A DNA stretch of 64,000 bases from the NCBI GenBank assembly GCA_018894105.1, contig CM032133.1:15762501-15826500 (forward strand). The letters are read 5' to 3'. This DNA comes from Jacaranda mimosifolia (lineage: Eukaryota > Streptophyta > Magnoliopsida > Lamiales > Bignoniaceae). A program made the position numbers and the translations under genes. Numbering within the stretch: position 1 is the stretch's first letter; each line of letters starts with the position of its first letter. Shown piece by piece: positions 1 through 11,593 of this stretch. Under the pieces are notes generated by a model that was not told the DNA's origin, did no database searches, and saw only the letters and a list, made by a program, of their open reading frames with translations.

Positions 1-1911
1 TCTTAAGATTTTTCAAATCTTCAAAAGCAAAATAGAATATAAGCATGTGATTGAATATAGATATTGAAAACATTCATGGACTTTCAAGCTTGTTTTTCTC
101 CCACTATTTTATCAAATTCCTCACCCGTTAAGAAATTTGAAAAATCTCATTTTCTAGTAAGAATCAAGGCCCAGAGGACTTATAGCAGACCCACGACTCA
201 TGAGACATCTACAAACAATCATAAGGTAAGCAACTTTTGTTAATTGCATCTCTATGCAACCCTTGGTATATATGTTTTGCCTCACTTTTCATATAGACCC
301 ACGACTTATGCGACATCCATACTACTAGGTGTTTAAGTCGAACATACCAATCAATCTTTTATTTGGAACCACACTATGGCATTCTATGATTTGTGAGACA
401 ATGTATAGGAAGCACCAAATCAAAGTTCTATTGTATGCTTAGTATGTGAGCATAGCTTTCCTCCATAAACATGACCTACGACTCATGAGATATCACGCAA
501 ATGTGGTCGCTCTCATTTCACATACTATTGGTAGAAGGCATGAATTAATTAAAATACCTTTTAATTTGTATCCATTTTGACTTAATATTTTGAAAGCATT
601 TAGACTCTTCTAAGTGGAGGGATTTTCTTGTTTGCAAAGATCTCATCAATTTAAATGCATCTAGCATGCTCCTAGGGTGGGATGACCATGAGCCTTAACC
701 AAGTAGTACACTTTAGAGCTATAGCTGCACTATTTAGTTGATTTTAAGTGGGTTGATTAAATTTAATAATTACATAAATGTATCTCATACATATATAGGT
801 CTTCATGCCTCCTTGATTCCCTTGGCCTTCTAGTCTCCTTGCAACAATTACAAGAAAAAAAAACGATATTCTCATTCCTTGTGATTCTACTCTCATAACA
901 TTTACAAAATAGAAAATTAAGAGGTATGCAAGCTCCTATTTAATACAATCCTTTTCAACAAATTGAAACAAATAAAACCATATTAAAGGCTCATGATCAT
1001 CCCCAAATATTCATCATCCATTCAACATTTAAAGTGAACAATAAATAAGAATTGACATTCAATTCAACAAATTAAATTCTTATCTCATAAACAATTAATT
1101 AACTAGCAAAAATAAGCATAGCAATTATGCATCTCATTTTTGCACTAAATTGAAGATTAACTTGAACAAGATTTTAAAAGCATGAAAAAATGTCAAACAT
1201 AATTTTGAGACACTTTCACAACTTTTGTGCATCAAAATAAGGATGAAATAATCAAGTTTGATGGGTCAAAAACATCAAAATAGCACAAAAATGGGTTCTA
1301 GGGTGATCTTGGGGGATTGGTACCCAACCAGCCGGCCGAGCACGTAGTAGGCATTCACAAGGCTTGCCCACGGCCATGCCTAGCTGCTGCCGGCAAGGTG
1401 GCAACCTTGCCACAACTTGCACCAATCAACCGTTTAAGCACCATTTTGTGTTTTTGCCACTCCAAACCATATGAACACTTTTGAAAAATTTTCAGATTAT
1501 AAATACCTTTAAAAACTGAAATTAAAGTGCTCAAACATGCTTCAAAAATCAAGTACAAGTAAAAATCAACATTCTTCAAAAATCTCCAATTAATTCCAAT
1601 CCAATTGGATCCAAAAATGACTAAAACACCTTAAGGCCAAACTAAACATGTTATACCAACTTATAAAATAAATTAATGCTAAATAAACATTTAATGTAAT
1701 CATCCATGAATCAAAATCATACTACCATATGAATCAACAATTAAAACACATATTAGCATTTTTCAATTCATCAATCAAGGAGCCACATACCAGATCAACC
1801 AAAGACTCAAATTCATGAATTGAATCAAGTATTTGATCATAAGGATCAATTCATCACATGAATCAATCCACCAAAAATTCAAATTAAAGCACAAATTAGG
1901 CTTCGATATCA
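1..1911 (-). other. Copia-A untranslated leader (between primer site and gag)
   Basis: About 1.9 kb with no coding signal, matching the leaders of Copia-B (7332-9290) and Copia-E (39881-41851) in order and spacing. It carries four copies of a motif like gacccacgactcatgagaca at about 188-209, 297-319, 383-403 (weak) and 473-494. It also has a GC-rich island at about 1320-1425 in otherwise AT-rich sequence. The short open frames here have no family resemblance and are chance. The primer binding site at its right end (1899-1911, ggcttcgatatca on the plus strand) is a decayed version of the iMet-type site. Confidence 0.75.
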
Positions 1912-1913
1912 CT

Positions 1914-2651
1914 TGAAGGTTGGAGTAGCCCAATGATCCAATTATAAAACCACAAAGGAAAGGCCTAAATAAAACTTGTCTATTCCACATACAAGGATCT
2001 AATCATTATATTAATGTGGATTTAGATCTGAAAAAATACCTTGAATGCAAAAATCCAAAGGTAGAATGCAGATGACACCAATGAACACTTTTCGGTTCAA
2101 TCTGTGCACAACAAAATCACTCCAATGTTTGACCGCCTTAGTCGACTCCAAATTAGCTGAAAATTCACATAGAACACCTCAACACTTGTATGAAGTTTCT
2201 GTCAAAATTTCAGCCCAATCCAATCTCCGAAAGTCCTCCAAATCAGCTTCGAAAAATAGAGGACAGTAATGGATCTCCAAGAGCACAAGCCCCTAAATGT
2301 TGACCCTCTAATATTATAATCCACACACCCAAGGAGAGCTCAAATCCACCTCAAATATTCTATAAAATGAGAGGAGGAAGAAGAAGAGGAGAGGAATTTG
2401 GTATAGAGAGTGTCAAACTTCAACACATGAGTTAATCACACTTTTGAAGGGAAAAGGGAATATATCATAGCATGCTCCTCATGGCCGGCGACCTCTCTAT
2501 TTATAGGAAGGATGCTAGTTGGCATCACGCCCTCCATGAGGTAATTGCCAACTTGCAAACAAATTGTGAATTTGAATTTCACTTTCAATTAAGCTTAATT
2601 TGTATCAACATTTCATCTCATGAAATGTAAATTAAATCTAAATAAATCTTC
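1914..2651 (-). repeat. Copia-A 5' LTR, part holding R/U5 and TATA box
   Basis: Starts tgaaggttggag right after the primer site and aligns with the start of the Copia-B LTRs (tgaaggcac...). It stops at 2651, where Copia-B begins; the remainder is at 11594-13013. The bases 2647-2651 (tcttc) pair with 11589-11593 (tcttg) as the target duplication of Copia-B, with one mismatch. Confidence 0.85.
2497..2505 (-). promoter_or_regulatory. TATA box of Copia-A LTR
   Basis: Minus strand TATAAATAG. Equivalent TATA-like boxes stand at the same relative place in the LTRs of Copia-B (9935-9943), C (26797-26804), D (31891-31899) and the left LTR of E (34967-34975). Each lies a few hundred bases downstream, in the transcription sense, of the U3 hairpin array. 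Confidence 0.7.
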
Positions 2652-4913
2652 TGAAGGCACATGTAGCATTAGAATCCAATTATGAAAGTATTAAAAATGA
2701 AAAATAACTAGGCTACACATGTCACCAAGGACCTAAACATACCATAGATTTAGATTTGGAAGGAGAAATACCTTGATTTTAAGAAAATCAAAGGAACATG
2801 GAAGAATATCTCGACACCTTGAAAATTGTCTCCCAGTGGCAGAGTAGAATTCGAGCAGCTTTTGGTCCACCTTCCAAACTCCGATTTGAACAAAATTTTC
2901 ACCAAATGAAATCCAACGCCTTGAGGTATCTTCAACAAAAAAATACAGCTCAAAATGGATTACCTCCAGAAAATGTGTCAAAGTCTCTGTATGAAATAGT
3001 GGATCTCCAAAGACGAGCAATGCAATTGTCTTGCCTCTAATGTGATGATCCACACACCAATTCCTAATCCTTTTCCCCTCAATATCTGCTGGAGAATAAT
3101 GAGAATAAGAACTTGGATGAAGGCTTGATTTGGAGGTAGGAGAAGAAGATAAGTGAAGCTTCAACACATGAGGTAACACTTGAAAATTTGGAGGGAACTT
3201 GAAAGAATCTAATTCTTGAATCTAATTCACATGGAATGTAATGCAAGCGAGCTAGTTGGCTACCTCTCTCTCTATATCTATATGTAGAGAGAGGATGGTG
3301 TGATGCCACCTGGGCATCACACCTTCCTTAAGGGGTGGCACCAACTAGCATCCAAGTTGGCATGTGAATTTAAATTTTATGTGAATTTGAATTTCATTTG
3401 GAATGTTTATTTCATCTCATGAAATATCATCCAAATAAATTCTAATTTACATCAAATGAACATTTCATCTGAATTTTTCCTCCAAAATTAATTCTCTATT
3501 TTAATTAAATTAAACACTTTAATTTAATTAATAAGCCTTAACTTAACTCTTTAAGTCAATTTGCTCAACTCCTTAGGCAAGACTTTGTTAACTTGACCCC
3601 TTAAGTTAACTTGACCAATTGATAGCCATGTGGCACCAAATAGTTAACTTCTTAATTAAATGGTTTTAATTTAACTCCTTCAATTAATTAGACCTATTTA
3701 ACAATTAAATTGATTAAGCCAAAAATAACATCAAGTTGTTGTAATTGGTTAGTCTCCAAATTGGTTATGTAGGAGTTTTCTAACTTCTAGAAAATTCTCC
3801 TTTATCAACTAGGATTTGCAATTGGCTTTTATATGTGATCCATTAGGTTCTACCATTCATTGGACATGGGCTTACAATTCTTTGTGACTTTAGAATATCA
3901 AATATTTATATTAGTTTAAATTATTTTAAACTAATCGACTCCATTCAATTAATCTCCATTAATTGAAGAGTACATAATCTCCACGGTCAATGTCTAACCT
4001 CAAGCCCATGGAGCCCAACTAATTTTTCGAAATAAATGCTTTTGGAGAACGATTCTAGCTATGCGCGTACCATGCAAATATGATGCTTCTGTCTCCAATC
4101 TCCCGAAAGAGGCATAGGGCAAGATATTTGTCAGCTCCCTAATAGCCTTGATTCTATGTTTCTATTCCCAATGTTCGATTCCCTTTTATGACCTCATCTT
4201 TGGAAAACTCTTTTTCCAAAGTGCAAGGATTTTTTAGAATAAGTCATTATAGAATTCATAGGATATATACTCGCCCTTCACAACGACGATGAGTTGGATC
4301 CCATCTTAGATCTCACAAACCTCCATGTCTAAGTAACTCATGCTCAATTACCACTTGAATGATCCTCTAAGTTGCCAAGGAAAAGTCAAAGCATGAGGAC
4401 TTAAACACAAGGTTACCATGGATCCTCAGGTCAAAGGACTAATTATATGCACTAGCATAAGCTGGAAAAGTTGCCACTACCGACTTGTCTCTTTGGCAAT
4501 CTAGTAGATTTTTCGGGGGGGCCTTCAATGATTTGTTCTCTAACAAGTATCCACCAACATGCACCCATATCTTATATGGCATTGCTTATGAAATGGAGCA
4601 ATATCAAACCTATGGATTTATTTATTGCTAGTGCAAGTTTATTCAGGTCTTAGATGTCCTGTCTCATAAGATCCTATGATTTGGAAGATTTAAGATCACG
4701 ACTGTATAAGACTTGTTTCATGATCGTCACCAAGTGTACTAACCAATTCCCATAGTCTTGTGTGATCTAAGGGCTTCAACCAAATGCCAGTGAAGTAATT
4801 ATAAGCATAAGACAAAGATGGCCATTTAAAGAATGTCATTAAATCAAGATTGTATCATTTGTGAAATAGTTTATATGCCAATTTAATTGGCTTGTGAGGG
4901 CACTATTCCAACA
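2652..4913 (-). repeat. Copia-B 3' LTR
   Basis: 2262 bp, plus-strand ends tgaaggcaca and actattccaaca, so TG...CA on the minus strand. It pairs with the copy at 9306-11588 along its full length, with many scattered substitutions and small indels, so the insertion is not recent. The short open frames inside (for example 2733-3179) are in the LTR and show no protein family. A U3 hairpin array occupies about 3495-3735. Confidence 0.92.
3495..3735 (-). repeat. U3 hairpin array of Copia-B 3' LTR
   Basis: A run of short inverted repeats with tiny loops. The first has a perfect 14-bp stem, ttaattaaattaaa, loop cac, at 3501-3531. Further dyads follow around ctcctt or ctcttt loops. The same array, with different stem sequences, is found in every copia LTR of the window. 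Confidence 0.75.
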
Positions 4914-4925
4914 ATCTCCCACTTT
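4914..4925 (-). other. Copia-B polypurine tract
   Basis: Minus strand AAAGTGGGAGAT directly before the 3' LTR start at 4913. The same AAGTGGGAGA tract precedes the 3' LTRs of Copia-D (33505) and Copia-E (36591). It is the plus-strand priming site of reverse transcription. Confidence 0.85.
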
Positions 4926-5296
4926 TCCTAAAGCCAATTTCCTATAGTCTTAACACCTATCTTCTCAAGATGTCCTTCAAAGACCTATTGCAATAGGGGT
5001 TTAGTTAATGTATCTGCTATATTCTCTTCCGAGAAAATTCTCTCCACACGAATATCGCCTCTATCAATGATCTCCTGGATCAAATTATATCACCTCAAAA
5101 TATGCTTGGATTGTTGATGAGGTCTTAGCTTTTTAGCTTGTGCTACCACCCCGTTGTTATAACAGAAGACTATCACTGGCTCAATAATAATAGGCACTAC
5201 ATCCAACTCTTGAATGAAGTTTTCATCCAAATATCTTTCTTTGCAGCTTCTGAAGCACCAATATATTTCGCCTTTGTGCTTGAATTGGACATGGTG

Positions 5297-5690
5297 TCAT
5301 GTTTGGAGCCAACTCACCATGCTGCCATTGAGGTAAAATATAAATTCAGAAGTGGATTTCAAGTTATCTACATTGGATTGGAAACTAGAATCTGAAAATC
5401 CCTCAAGTTTCAATTCTCCATTGTCATATACCAAAAATAAGTCCTTAGTCCTTCTAAAGTACTTAAAGATTGTTTTAACAGCTATCCAATGACTTTTTCT
5501 AGGATTGGATTGGAAACGACTCGTAACACTTAGAACGTGTGCCACATTTGATTTTGTACATTGAGCAGCATACATTATGCTACCTATAGTATATAAATAA
5601 GTTATGTGGGGCATTCTCTATCTCTCTTCGTCAGTCGTAGGGGCCATAGACTTGGAGAGATGAATGCCATGTCCTTTTTGCTTTTCTATC
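5297..5690 (-). pseudogene. Copia-B RNase H remnant
   Basis: A minus-strand frame of about 105 codons (5297-5614) reads like the linker and RNase H region of copia polyproteins: YTIGSIMYAAQCTKSNVAHV, then LKYFRR-like FKYFRRTKDLFLVYDNGELK, then a STSEFIFYLNGSMVSW block. Homologous segments are at 36820-37296 (Copia-E) and 33541-34303 (Copia-D). The frame ends at 5297; the downstream part with the usual ADSTTEAEY block is frame-broken. Upstream, to about 5690, only the residues just before this segment remain, and then sequence of integrase origin begins. The reverse transcriptase that should stand between them is absent. Confidence 0.85.
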
Positions 5691-5699
5691 TCTCGTCGT

Positions 5700-6150
5700 A
5701 AGTCTTTTTTGCTTTTCTACTTTATTTCTATACTCTTTGAACCTTTCAAAGGCTTCGGACTTACACTTCATATGATATATATGTCTGAATCGACTATAAT
5801 CATCGGTAAAGGTGATGGAGTAAGAATAGCCTCATCTCGCACTAACTCTTAGTGGGCCATAAAAATCCATATGGATCAAATCTAAAAGACTTGTGGTGCG
5901 CTCTATTTGTCCTAAAAAGGGAGCCTTGGTCATTTTTCCCTTGAAACAAGATTCACAAGTAGGAAGGTCCTCAATGCCATTAATATTTAGTGCTTTAGAA
6001 GCTTCTAACTTGATCATCCTACTTTTAGAGATATGTCCAAGTCTTTCATGCCATAGGATGGCATATTCTTGGCTATCTATCTTTCTTTTACCTGATTGAA
6101 TGTGTATTAATGAAGATTGAGGATCGAGTATGTATAATATGTTATTCAAT
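5700..6150 (-). pseudogene. Copia-B GAG-pre-integrase and integrase remnant
   Basis: The frame 5832-6149 shows the zinc-binding HHCC module (WHERLGHISKSRM...LPTCESCFKGKM) and the first part of the integrase core (LLDLIHMDFYGPLRVSAR), where the aspartate of HMDF is the first catalytic residue. The later frames down to about 5700 match the stretch in Copia-E that reads KSEAFEKFKEYRNEVEK, out of frame here. The second aspartate and catalytic glutamate are missing because the element is deleted from this point to RNase H. It is related to 38825-39565 in Copia-E. Confidence 0.85.
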
Positions 6151-6155
6151 GTATC

Positions 6156-6600
6156 TTATGCAATTAAAGAACCATTCTTTAATACTTTCAATATCCTATT
6201 CGATATAAAAAAATCAGGTCCTTCATTGTTAAGAATGAGAATAAAAATAATATTCTTAACAAGGTTGGGTACATAATAACAAGGATTTAATACAATGCAA
6301 GTATTCCCAAAGTCTAACTTGACAACACATTGGACCATGGCGGCAACTCTTACTTTATTTCTTAGGCGGAGGATCATATTTCCTTCATTAAGATTATTTC
6401 TTCTTTCCATCCCCTGTAACGTATTACAATGGTGAGAACCACATACGGTATCAAATACCTATGAGGAAGAATTAGTCATCAAGTGCACTTCAATAAAGTA
6501 CATACCCTTCTCAAGGGTTGCAAGGTAAGCTTTGCAATTTCTTTTCCAATTCCCCTTTTCGCCACTTTGGAAATAGCTCACATCAGTCTTAGCCTCTTTC
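6156..6600 (-). pseudogene. Copia-B zinc knuckle and aspartic protease remnant
   Basis: The open frame 6156-6410 (MERRNNLNEGNMILRLRNKV...) is the part after the protease active site. Upstream of it, frame-broken, lie VFDTVCGSHHCN (protease active-site region; compare VFDTACGSH in Copia-E) and, at about 6534-6576, YFQSGEKGNWKRNC. The latter is a decayed CCHC zinc knuckle whose first two cysteines and histidine are lost; Copia-E still reads CFHCGEKGHWRRNC. The piece joins gag to integrase in the usual copia order. Confidence 0.8.
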
Positions 6601-7331
6601 TTCTCCTTGACTCCCCCCCGGACCCTTCAAGGGTTGCTTCCCTTTAGAGAAAGAACTCTTCTTCCATTTACCTCCTTTTCTAGGTCCCCTATAGTCCCTA
6701 GACCTAGAAGAGGAAGTAAGCATAAGTGGCTTTTCTTTTTTCATCGTCACCTCAGCGGTCACCAACATGTTCACCAATTCATTAATCATCACCTCTTGTT
6801 TAGACATATTAAAGGTCATAACGCATTGGTCAAACGAAGAGGGCAATGATTGTAGGATCAAATCCACATAGAGGTCATTATCCATGATCACATCAAGTAG
6901 TCCAAACTTTTTGATGAGTCCAGTCATCTGGAGCCCGTGATCATGGACACTCGAACCCTTAACCATTCTTGAGCTAAAGAGCTCTCTAGACAAATTGAAC
7001 CTTTCGTGTCTTGTTTGAACACCATACAACTCTGGTAGGTATGTATGGATCTCATTTGCATGTTTCATATGCTCATGAGTCTTTTGGAGCTCATTGGTCA
7101 TGGAAGCCATCATGAGGCATCTTGCTTGTAGATCATCACCTACGAACTTAGTGAATAATTCACAGGCCTCATTGGTGGCATCATCGCCCAAGGTGTCCGG
7201 CGGACTTTGATCAAGGGCATAGGTCCTCTTTTCGGAGTCTAGAATTATCTTGAGGTTTCTCAACCAACTATGACAGTTAGCCCGGTAAGTTTATTGGTTT
7301 CCAAAATAGTGTGGAGTGGGTCCTTAGCCAT
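6589..7331 (-). pseudogene. Copia-B gag (UBN2-type capsid)
   Basis: Gag starts at the ATG at 7329-7331 (MAKDPLHTILETNKLTG), as in Copia-E. A frameshift or stop near 7265 precedes the long frame 6589-7263 (224 codons), which covers the capsid domain: MRNLKIILDSEKRTYALDQ, EACELFTKFVGDDLQARCLM, then LLDVIMDNDLYVDLILQSLP and SFDQCVMTFNMSKQ, typical of plant copia gag of the UBN2 type. It ends in a basic stretch (KGGKWKKSSFSKGKQPL) before the knuckle. This is the only near-complete copia gag in the window; Copia-E lacks the corresponding 600 bases or so. The frame is lost at about 6600, where the reading moves to the knuckle frame. Confidence 0.88.
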
Positions 7332-9290
7332 TTTATTTTTAAAGATTTTGAAAATCTACAAGAGGCGAAAAAGAAGAGTATAAGTATGTGATTTAATATT
7401 GATATTGGAAACATGTTCATGGTCTTTCAAGTATGTTTGTCTCACACTATTTTATCAAATCCTTCACCCCCTAGAAGAATTTGGGAAATCTCATTTCCTA
7501 GTGAGAATCAAGATCCCAAGGACTTGCAAGCGGATCCCCATAATCGAGTGCCATCTACAAGTGATCGAAGGGTAAGCAATATTTGCTAATTGCATCTCAT
7601 GCAACTCTTGATATGTTTTGCCCCATTTTTCATGTAGACCCACGTGACCATGCACCATCTATACTAATAAGTGTTAAGTTGGACCTACCAAGCGAACTTT
7701 GATTTGAGACCGCGACATCCCCCGTGATCAAGTGCCAATGCATAGGAAGCCTCAAATCAAAGGTGTATCTTATGCTAAGTATATACTCACAGCTTTCCAC
7801 CTAAGTGTGACCTCCGTGACCGAGTGCCATCACACAAAGATGGTAGCGTCGTCATGGCATATATTATTGGTAGAAGGCAAGGATTAATTAAAACTCCTTT
7901 TAATTTGTATCCATTTTGACTTAATAGTTAAAAGTACTTAGACATTCTAACTGGAAGGATTTTCTTGCTTGCAAAGATCTCACCATTTTATCTTTTTATT
8001 TAGGTTTTTTATATTTTAACCATGCATCCATACATCAGTAGGATATAAAAAACGTAAACAAGTAAATGCGCTTAGCATGCTTCTGGGGTGGGATGACCAT
8101 CAGCCCAACCAAGTGATGCACTTAGAGTCATAGGTGCTCCACTTAGCTGATTTTAACTAAGTTGATTAAATCTAGCTATTATATAAGTGTATTCCCATAC
8201 ATTCATGGGTCTTCATGCCTCCAAAGGCCTTCTTTACTTCATGCAACTTTTACAAGAGAAAACAATCCTCACTTCTAGTGATTCTACTCTTACAACATTT
8301 ACAAGATAAAAATTAAGAGGCATGCAAGCCCCAATTTAATAGAACCCTTTTTAATAACTTGAAATAAATAAAATCAATATTAAAGGCTCATGAACATTCC
8401 CATTTACTCATCATCCATTCAACATTTAAATAAACAATAAATAAATCAAGAATTGACATTCAATTCCAACAATTAAATGCTTATCTCATAAACAATTAAT
8501 TGGCCAAGAAAGAAGAAGCATAACAATTATGTCAAAATATTGAAGATTAACTTTAAGAAGTTTTTAAAAGCAATTAAAAATGTCAAACATAATTTAAGAA
8601 CTTGCACAACACTCGTGCATCTATTATATGTGATGCAAAACACTTTTGGTCACTTAAGGAACCAAAAATCAACACTCAAAACTCTCAAAATTGATATTAG
8701 CACACTGCCGCCTAGCCTGGGCACACACGGCCATGGGACAGGCGTGCCCGCTGCCTGGCCAGCACCCGACCGTGGCCGGCAAGTGCCCTGTTTTGGTGTT
8801 TTTCTTGAGTCAAATAGATTTAGGCTCAACTTTTGTACACCAAAAATTTTGTAATAGATTCTAAACATTAAATCACATAATATAGATGAAATTTCATATC
8901 TAAAACACCTTTTAAAAATGAAACTTCAAGTGCTCAATCATGTTTCTAAAAACAAGTTTAAGTAAGAATCATATTCTTCAAAAATCTCCAATAAAATCCA
9001 ATCATATTGGATCCAAAAATGATCAAAACACCTTAAGGTGCTATATCAACATATAACATCAACTAATGCCAAATCAAAATTCAACATTAGCAACTATGAA
9101 TTAAAACACATTAATCATATGAATTAACACTTAAAACAAATATTAGCGTGCTTTCAATTCATCAACCAAGGAGCCACACACAACATCATCCAAACACTCC
9201 AATCCATAGGTTGGATCAAGTATTTGGTGATTTTGACCAATTCATCACATGAATCAATCAATCGAAAAATCCACATGATAGCTTGAATTA
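7332..9290 (-). other. Copia-B untranslated leader
   Basis: About 1.96 kb between gag and primer site, with no coding signal. It matches the leaders of A and E. Four motif copies, here drifted to forms like gacccacgtgaccatgcacc, are at about 7532-7555, 7637-7659, 7717-7740 and 7808-7830. A GC-rich island lies at about 8700-8800. Confidence 0.75.
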
Positions 9291-9303
9291 GGCTCCAATA
9301 CCA
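9291..9303 (-). other. Copia-B primer binding site
   Basis: Minus strand TGGTATTGGAGCC, two bases from the LTR end at 9306. It differs by one base from TGGTATCAGAGCC-type sites complementary to the 3' end of plant initiator methionine tRNA, in the region where Copia-E has TGGTATCGGAGCC. Confidence 0.8.
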
Positions 9304-9305
9304 CT

Positions 9306-11588
9306 TGAAGGCACGTGTAGCACTAGGATCCAATTATCAAAGTATCTAAATGCAAAATAACTAGGATACAAGTGTCACCAAGAATCTAAACATGCCATAG
9401 ATTCAGATTTGGAAGGAGAAATACCTTGATTTTCAGAAAATCAAAGGAAGGTGGAAGAAGATCTCAACTCCTTAAAAACTGTCTTCCAGTGGCACAGCAG
9501 AATCCGAGCAACTTTTGCTTCACCAAACGAACTCCAATTTGAGCCAAATTTGTACCAAATGAACGTAAACTCCTTGAGGTATCATCAATAAAAAATTCAA
9601 CTCAAAAAGAATTCAGAAATACCTCCAAAAATCATTCCAAAATCTCTGCCCGAAACAGTGGATCTCCAAAGGCAAGCAATCCAATTGTCTTGCCTCTAAT
9701 GTGATGATCCACACACCGATTCACGATCATTTTCCTCTCAATATCAGCTGGAGAATAGTGAGAAGAAGAACCTAGATGAAGGCTTGATTTAGAGGTAGGA
9801 GAAGAAGAGAAGTGAAGCTTCAATACATGAGGCAACACTTGAAAATTTGGAGGGAATTTGAGATAATCTATTTCTTGAATCTAATTCACATGGAATGTAA
9901 CGCAAGCTAGCTAGTTGGCCGCCTCTCTCTATATCTATATATAGAGAGAGGATGGTGTGATGCCAAGGTGGCACCACACCTTCCCCAAGGGGTGGCACCA
10001 ACTAGCATACAAGTTGGCATGTGAATTTGAATTTTGTGTGAATTTAAATTTCATTTGGAATCTTCATTTCATCTCATGAAATGTCATCCAAATAAATTCT
10101 AATTCACAAAAAATGAACATTTCATTTGAATTTTTCCTCCAAAATTAATTCTCCATTTTAATTAAATTAAACACTTTAATTTAATTAATAAACCTTGACT
10201 TAACTCTTTAAGTCAATTTGCTTAACTCCTTAAGCAAGACTTTGTTAACTTAACCCCTTAAGTTAACTTGACCAATTGATAGTCGTATGGCACCAAATAA
10301 TTAACTCTTTAATTAAATGGTTTTAATTTAACTCCTTAAATTAATTAGATCAATTTAACAATTAAATTGATCAAGCCAAAAATGACATCAAGTTGTTGCA
10401 ATCGGTCAACCTCCAAATCGGTCATGTAGGAGTTTTCTAACTCTTAGAAAAATCTCCTTTATCAACTAGGATTTGCAATTGACTTTTGTGTGTGACCTAT
10501 TAGGTTTTACCATTCATTGGACTTGGGCTCACAACTCCTTGTGACTTTAGAATATCAAATATTCATATTAGTTTAAACTCTTTTAAACTAATCGATTCGA
10601 TTCAATTAATCTTCATTAATTAAAGAGTACCTAATCTCCATGGTCGATGTCCAACCTCAAGCCCATGGAGCCCAACTAATTGGCCGAAATGAATGCTTTT
10701 GGAGAACCATTTTAGTTGTACACGTACCATGCAAATACGATCCTTCCATCTCCTTTCTCCCAAAAGAGGCCTAGGGCAAGATATTTGTTGGCTCCCTAAT
10801 AGCCTCGATTCTATGTTTCTATTCCCAATATTCGATTCCCCTTTATGATCTCATCTTTCGAAAACTTTTTTTCCAAATTTTCATACTCTTTTGCATAATA
10901 ATTTCTTGGAATCGAACATCGAACATTATAGAATACATAGGAAATGACTCGCCCTTCACAATGACGAGGAGTCAAATCCTATATTGGCTCTCACAAACCT
11001 CCATATCTGAGTAAATCATTTCCAATCACCACCCGAACGACCCACTATGTAGCCAGGGAAGAGTCAAAGCATGAGGACCTAAACACAAGGTTACTATGGA
11101 CCTCAGGTCAAATAACTAATTTTATGTACTAATGTAAGCTGGAGAAGTTACCACTACCGACTTGCCTTTTTGGCTATCTCGCGGATTCTCCGGGGGGCCC
11201 TTCAAAATTTGTTCTCTAACAAGCACCCACTAACATGCACCCATATCTCATATGACATTGCTCATGAAGCACATCAATATCCAACCCTTGGATTTATGCA
11301 TCGTTAGTACAAGTCTATCCGGATCTTAGATGCCCTGTCTCATAAGATCCTATGACTCGAAAGATTTAAGATTACGATCATGTAAGAATTGTTTCATGAT
11401 CATCACCGAGTGAACTAAACAAGTCCCATAGTTTTGTGTGATCTAAGGGCTTCAACCAAATGCTAGTAAAGTAATTATAAGCATAAGATGAAGATGGTCA
11501 TTTAAAGAATATCATTCAATCAAGATTATATCACTAGTGAAATAGTTTACATGCCAATCTATTTGGCTTGTGGGGCATTGTTCCAACA
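9306..11588 (-). repeat. Copia-B 5' LTR
   Basis: 2283 bp, plus-strand ends tgaaggcacg and cattgttccaaca. It pairs with 2652-4913. A TATA-like box (minus TATATATAG) is at 9935-9943 and the hairpin array at about 10145-10380. A dyad there, ttgcttaa-ctcc-ttaagcaa, is perfect, while the same dyad in the 3' LTR has decayed. Confidence 0.92.
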
Positions 11589-11593
11589 TCTTG

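Larger units (their letters stand above)
2652..11588 (-). mobile_element. Copia-B: complete but decayed Ty1/copia retrotransposon
   Basis: An 8.9-kb minus-strand element with both LTRs (2652-4913 and 9306-11588), polypurine tract, primer site, leader, gag, protease, partial integrase and RNase H. It is inserted in the LTR of Copia-A with target duplication tcttc/tcttg. The coding part is short: sequence just upstream of RNase H (about 5680) passes directly to the middle of integrase (about 5710), so the integrase C-terminal part and the whole reverse transcriptase are missing. Gag is the best-preserved part. Stops and frameshifts occur throughout. It cannot encode its own replication but keeps all cis sequences. 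Confidence 0.92.

Noticed and set aside
2733..3179. A 148-codon gene
   Set aside because: Lies inside the Copia-B 3' LTR; the matching position in the 5' LTR has a shorter, differently broken frame.
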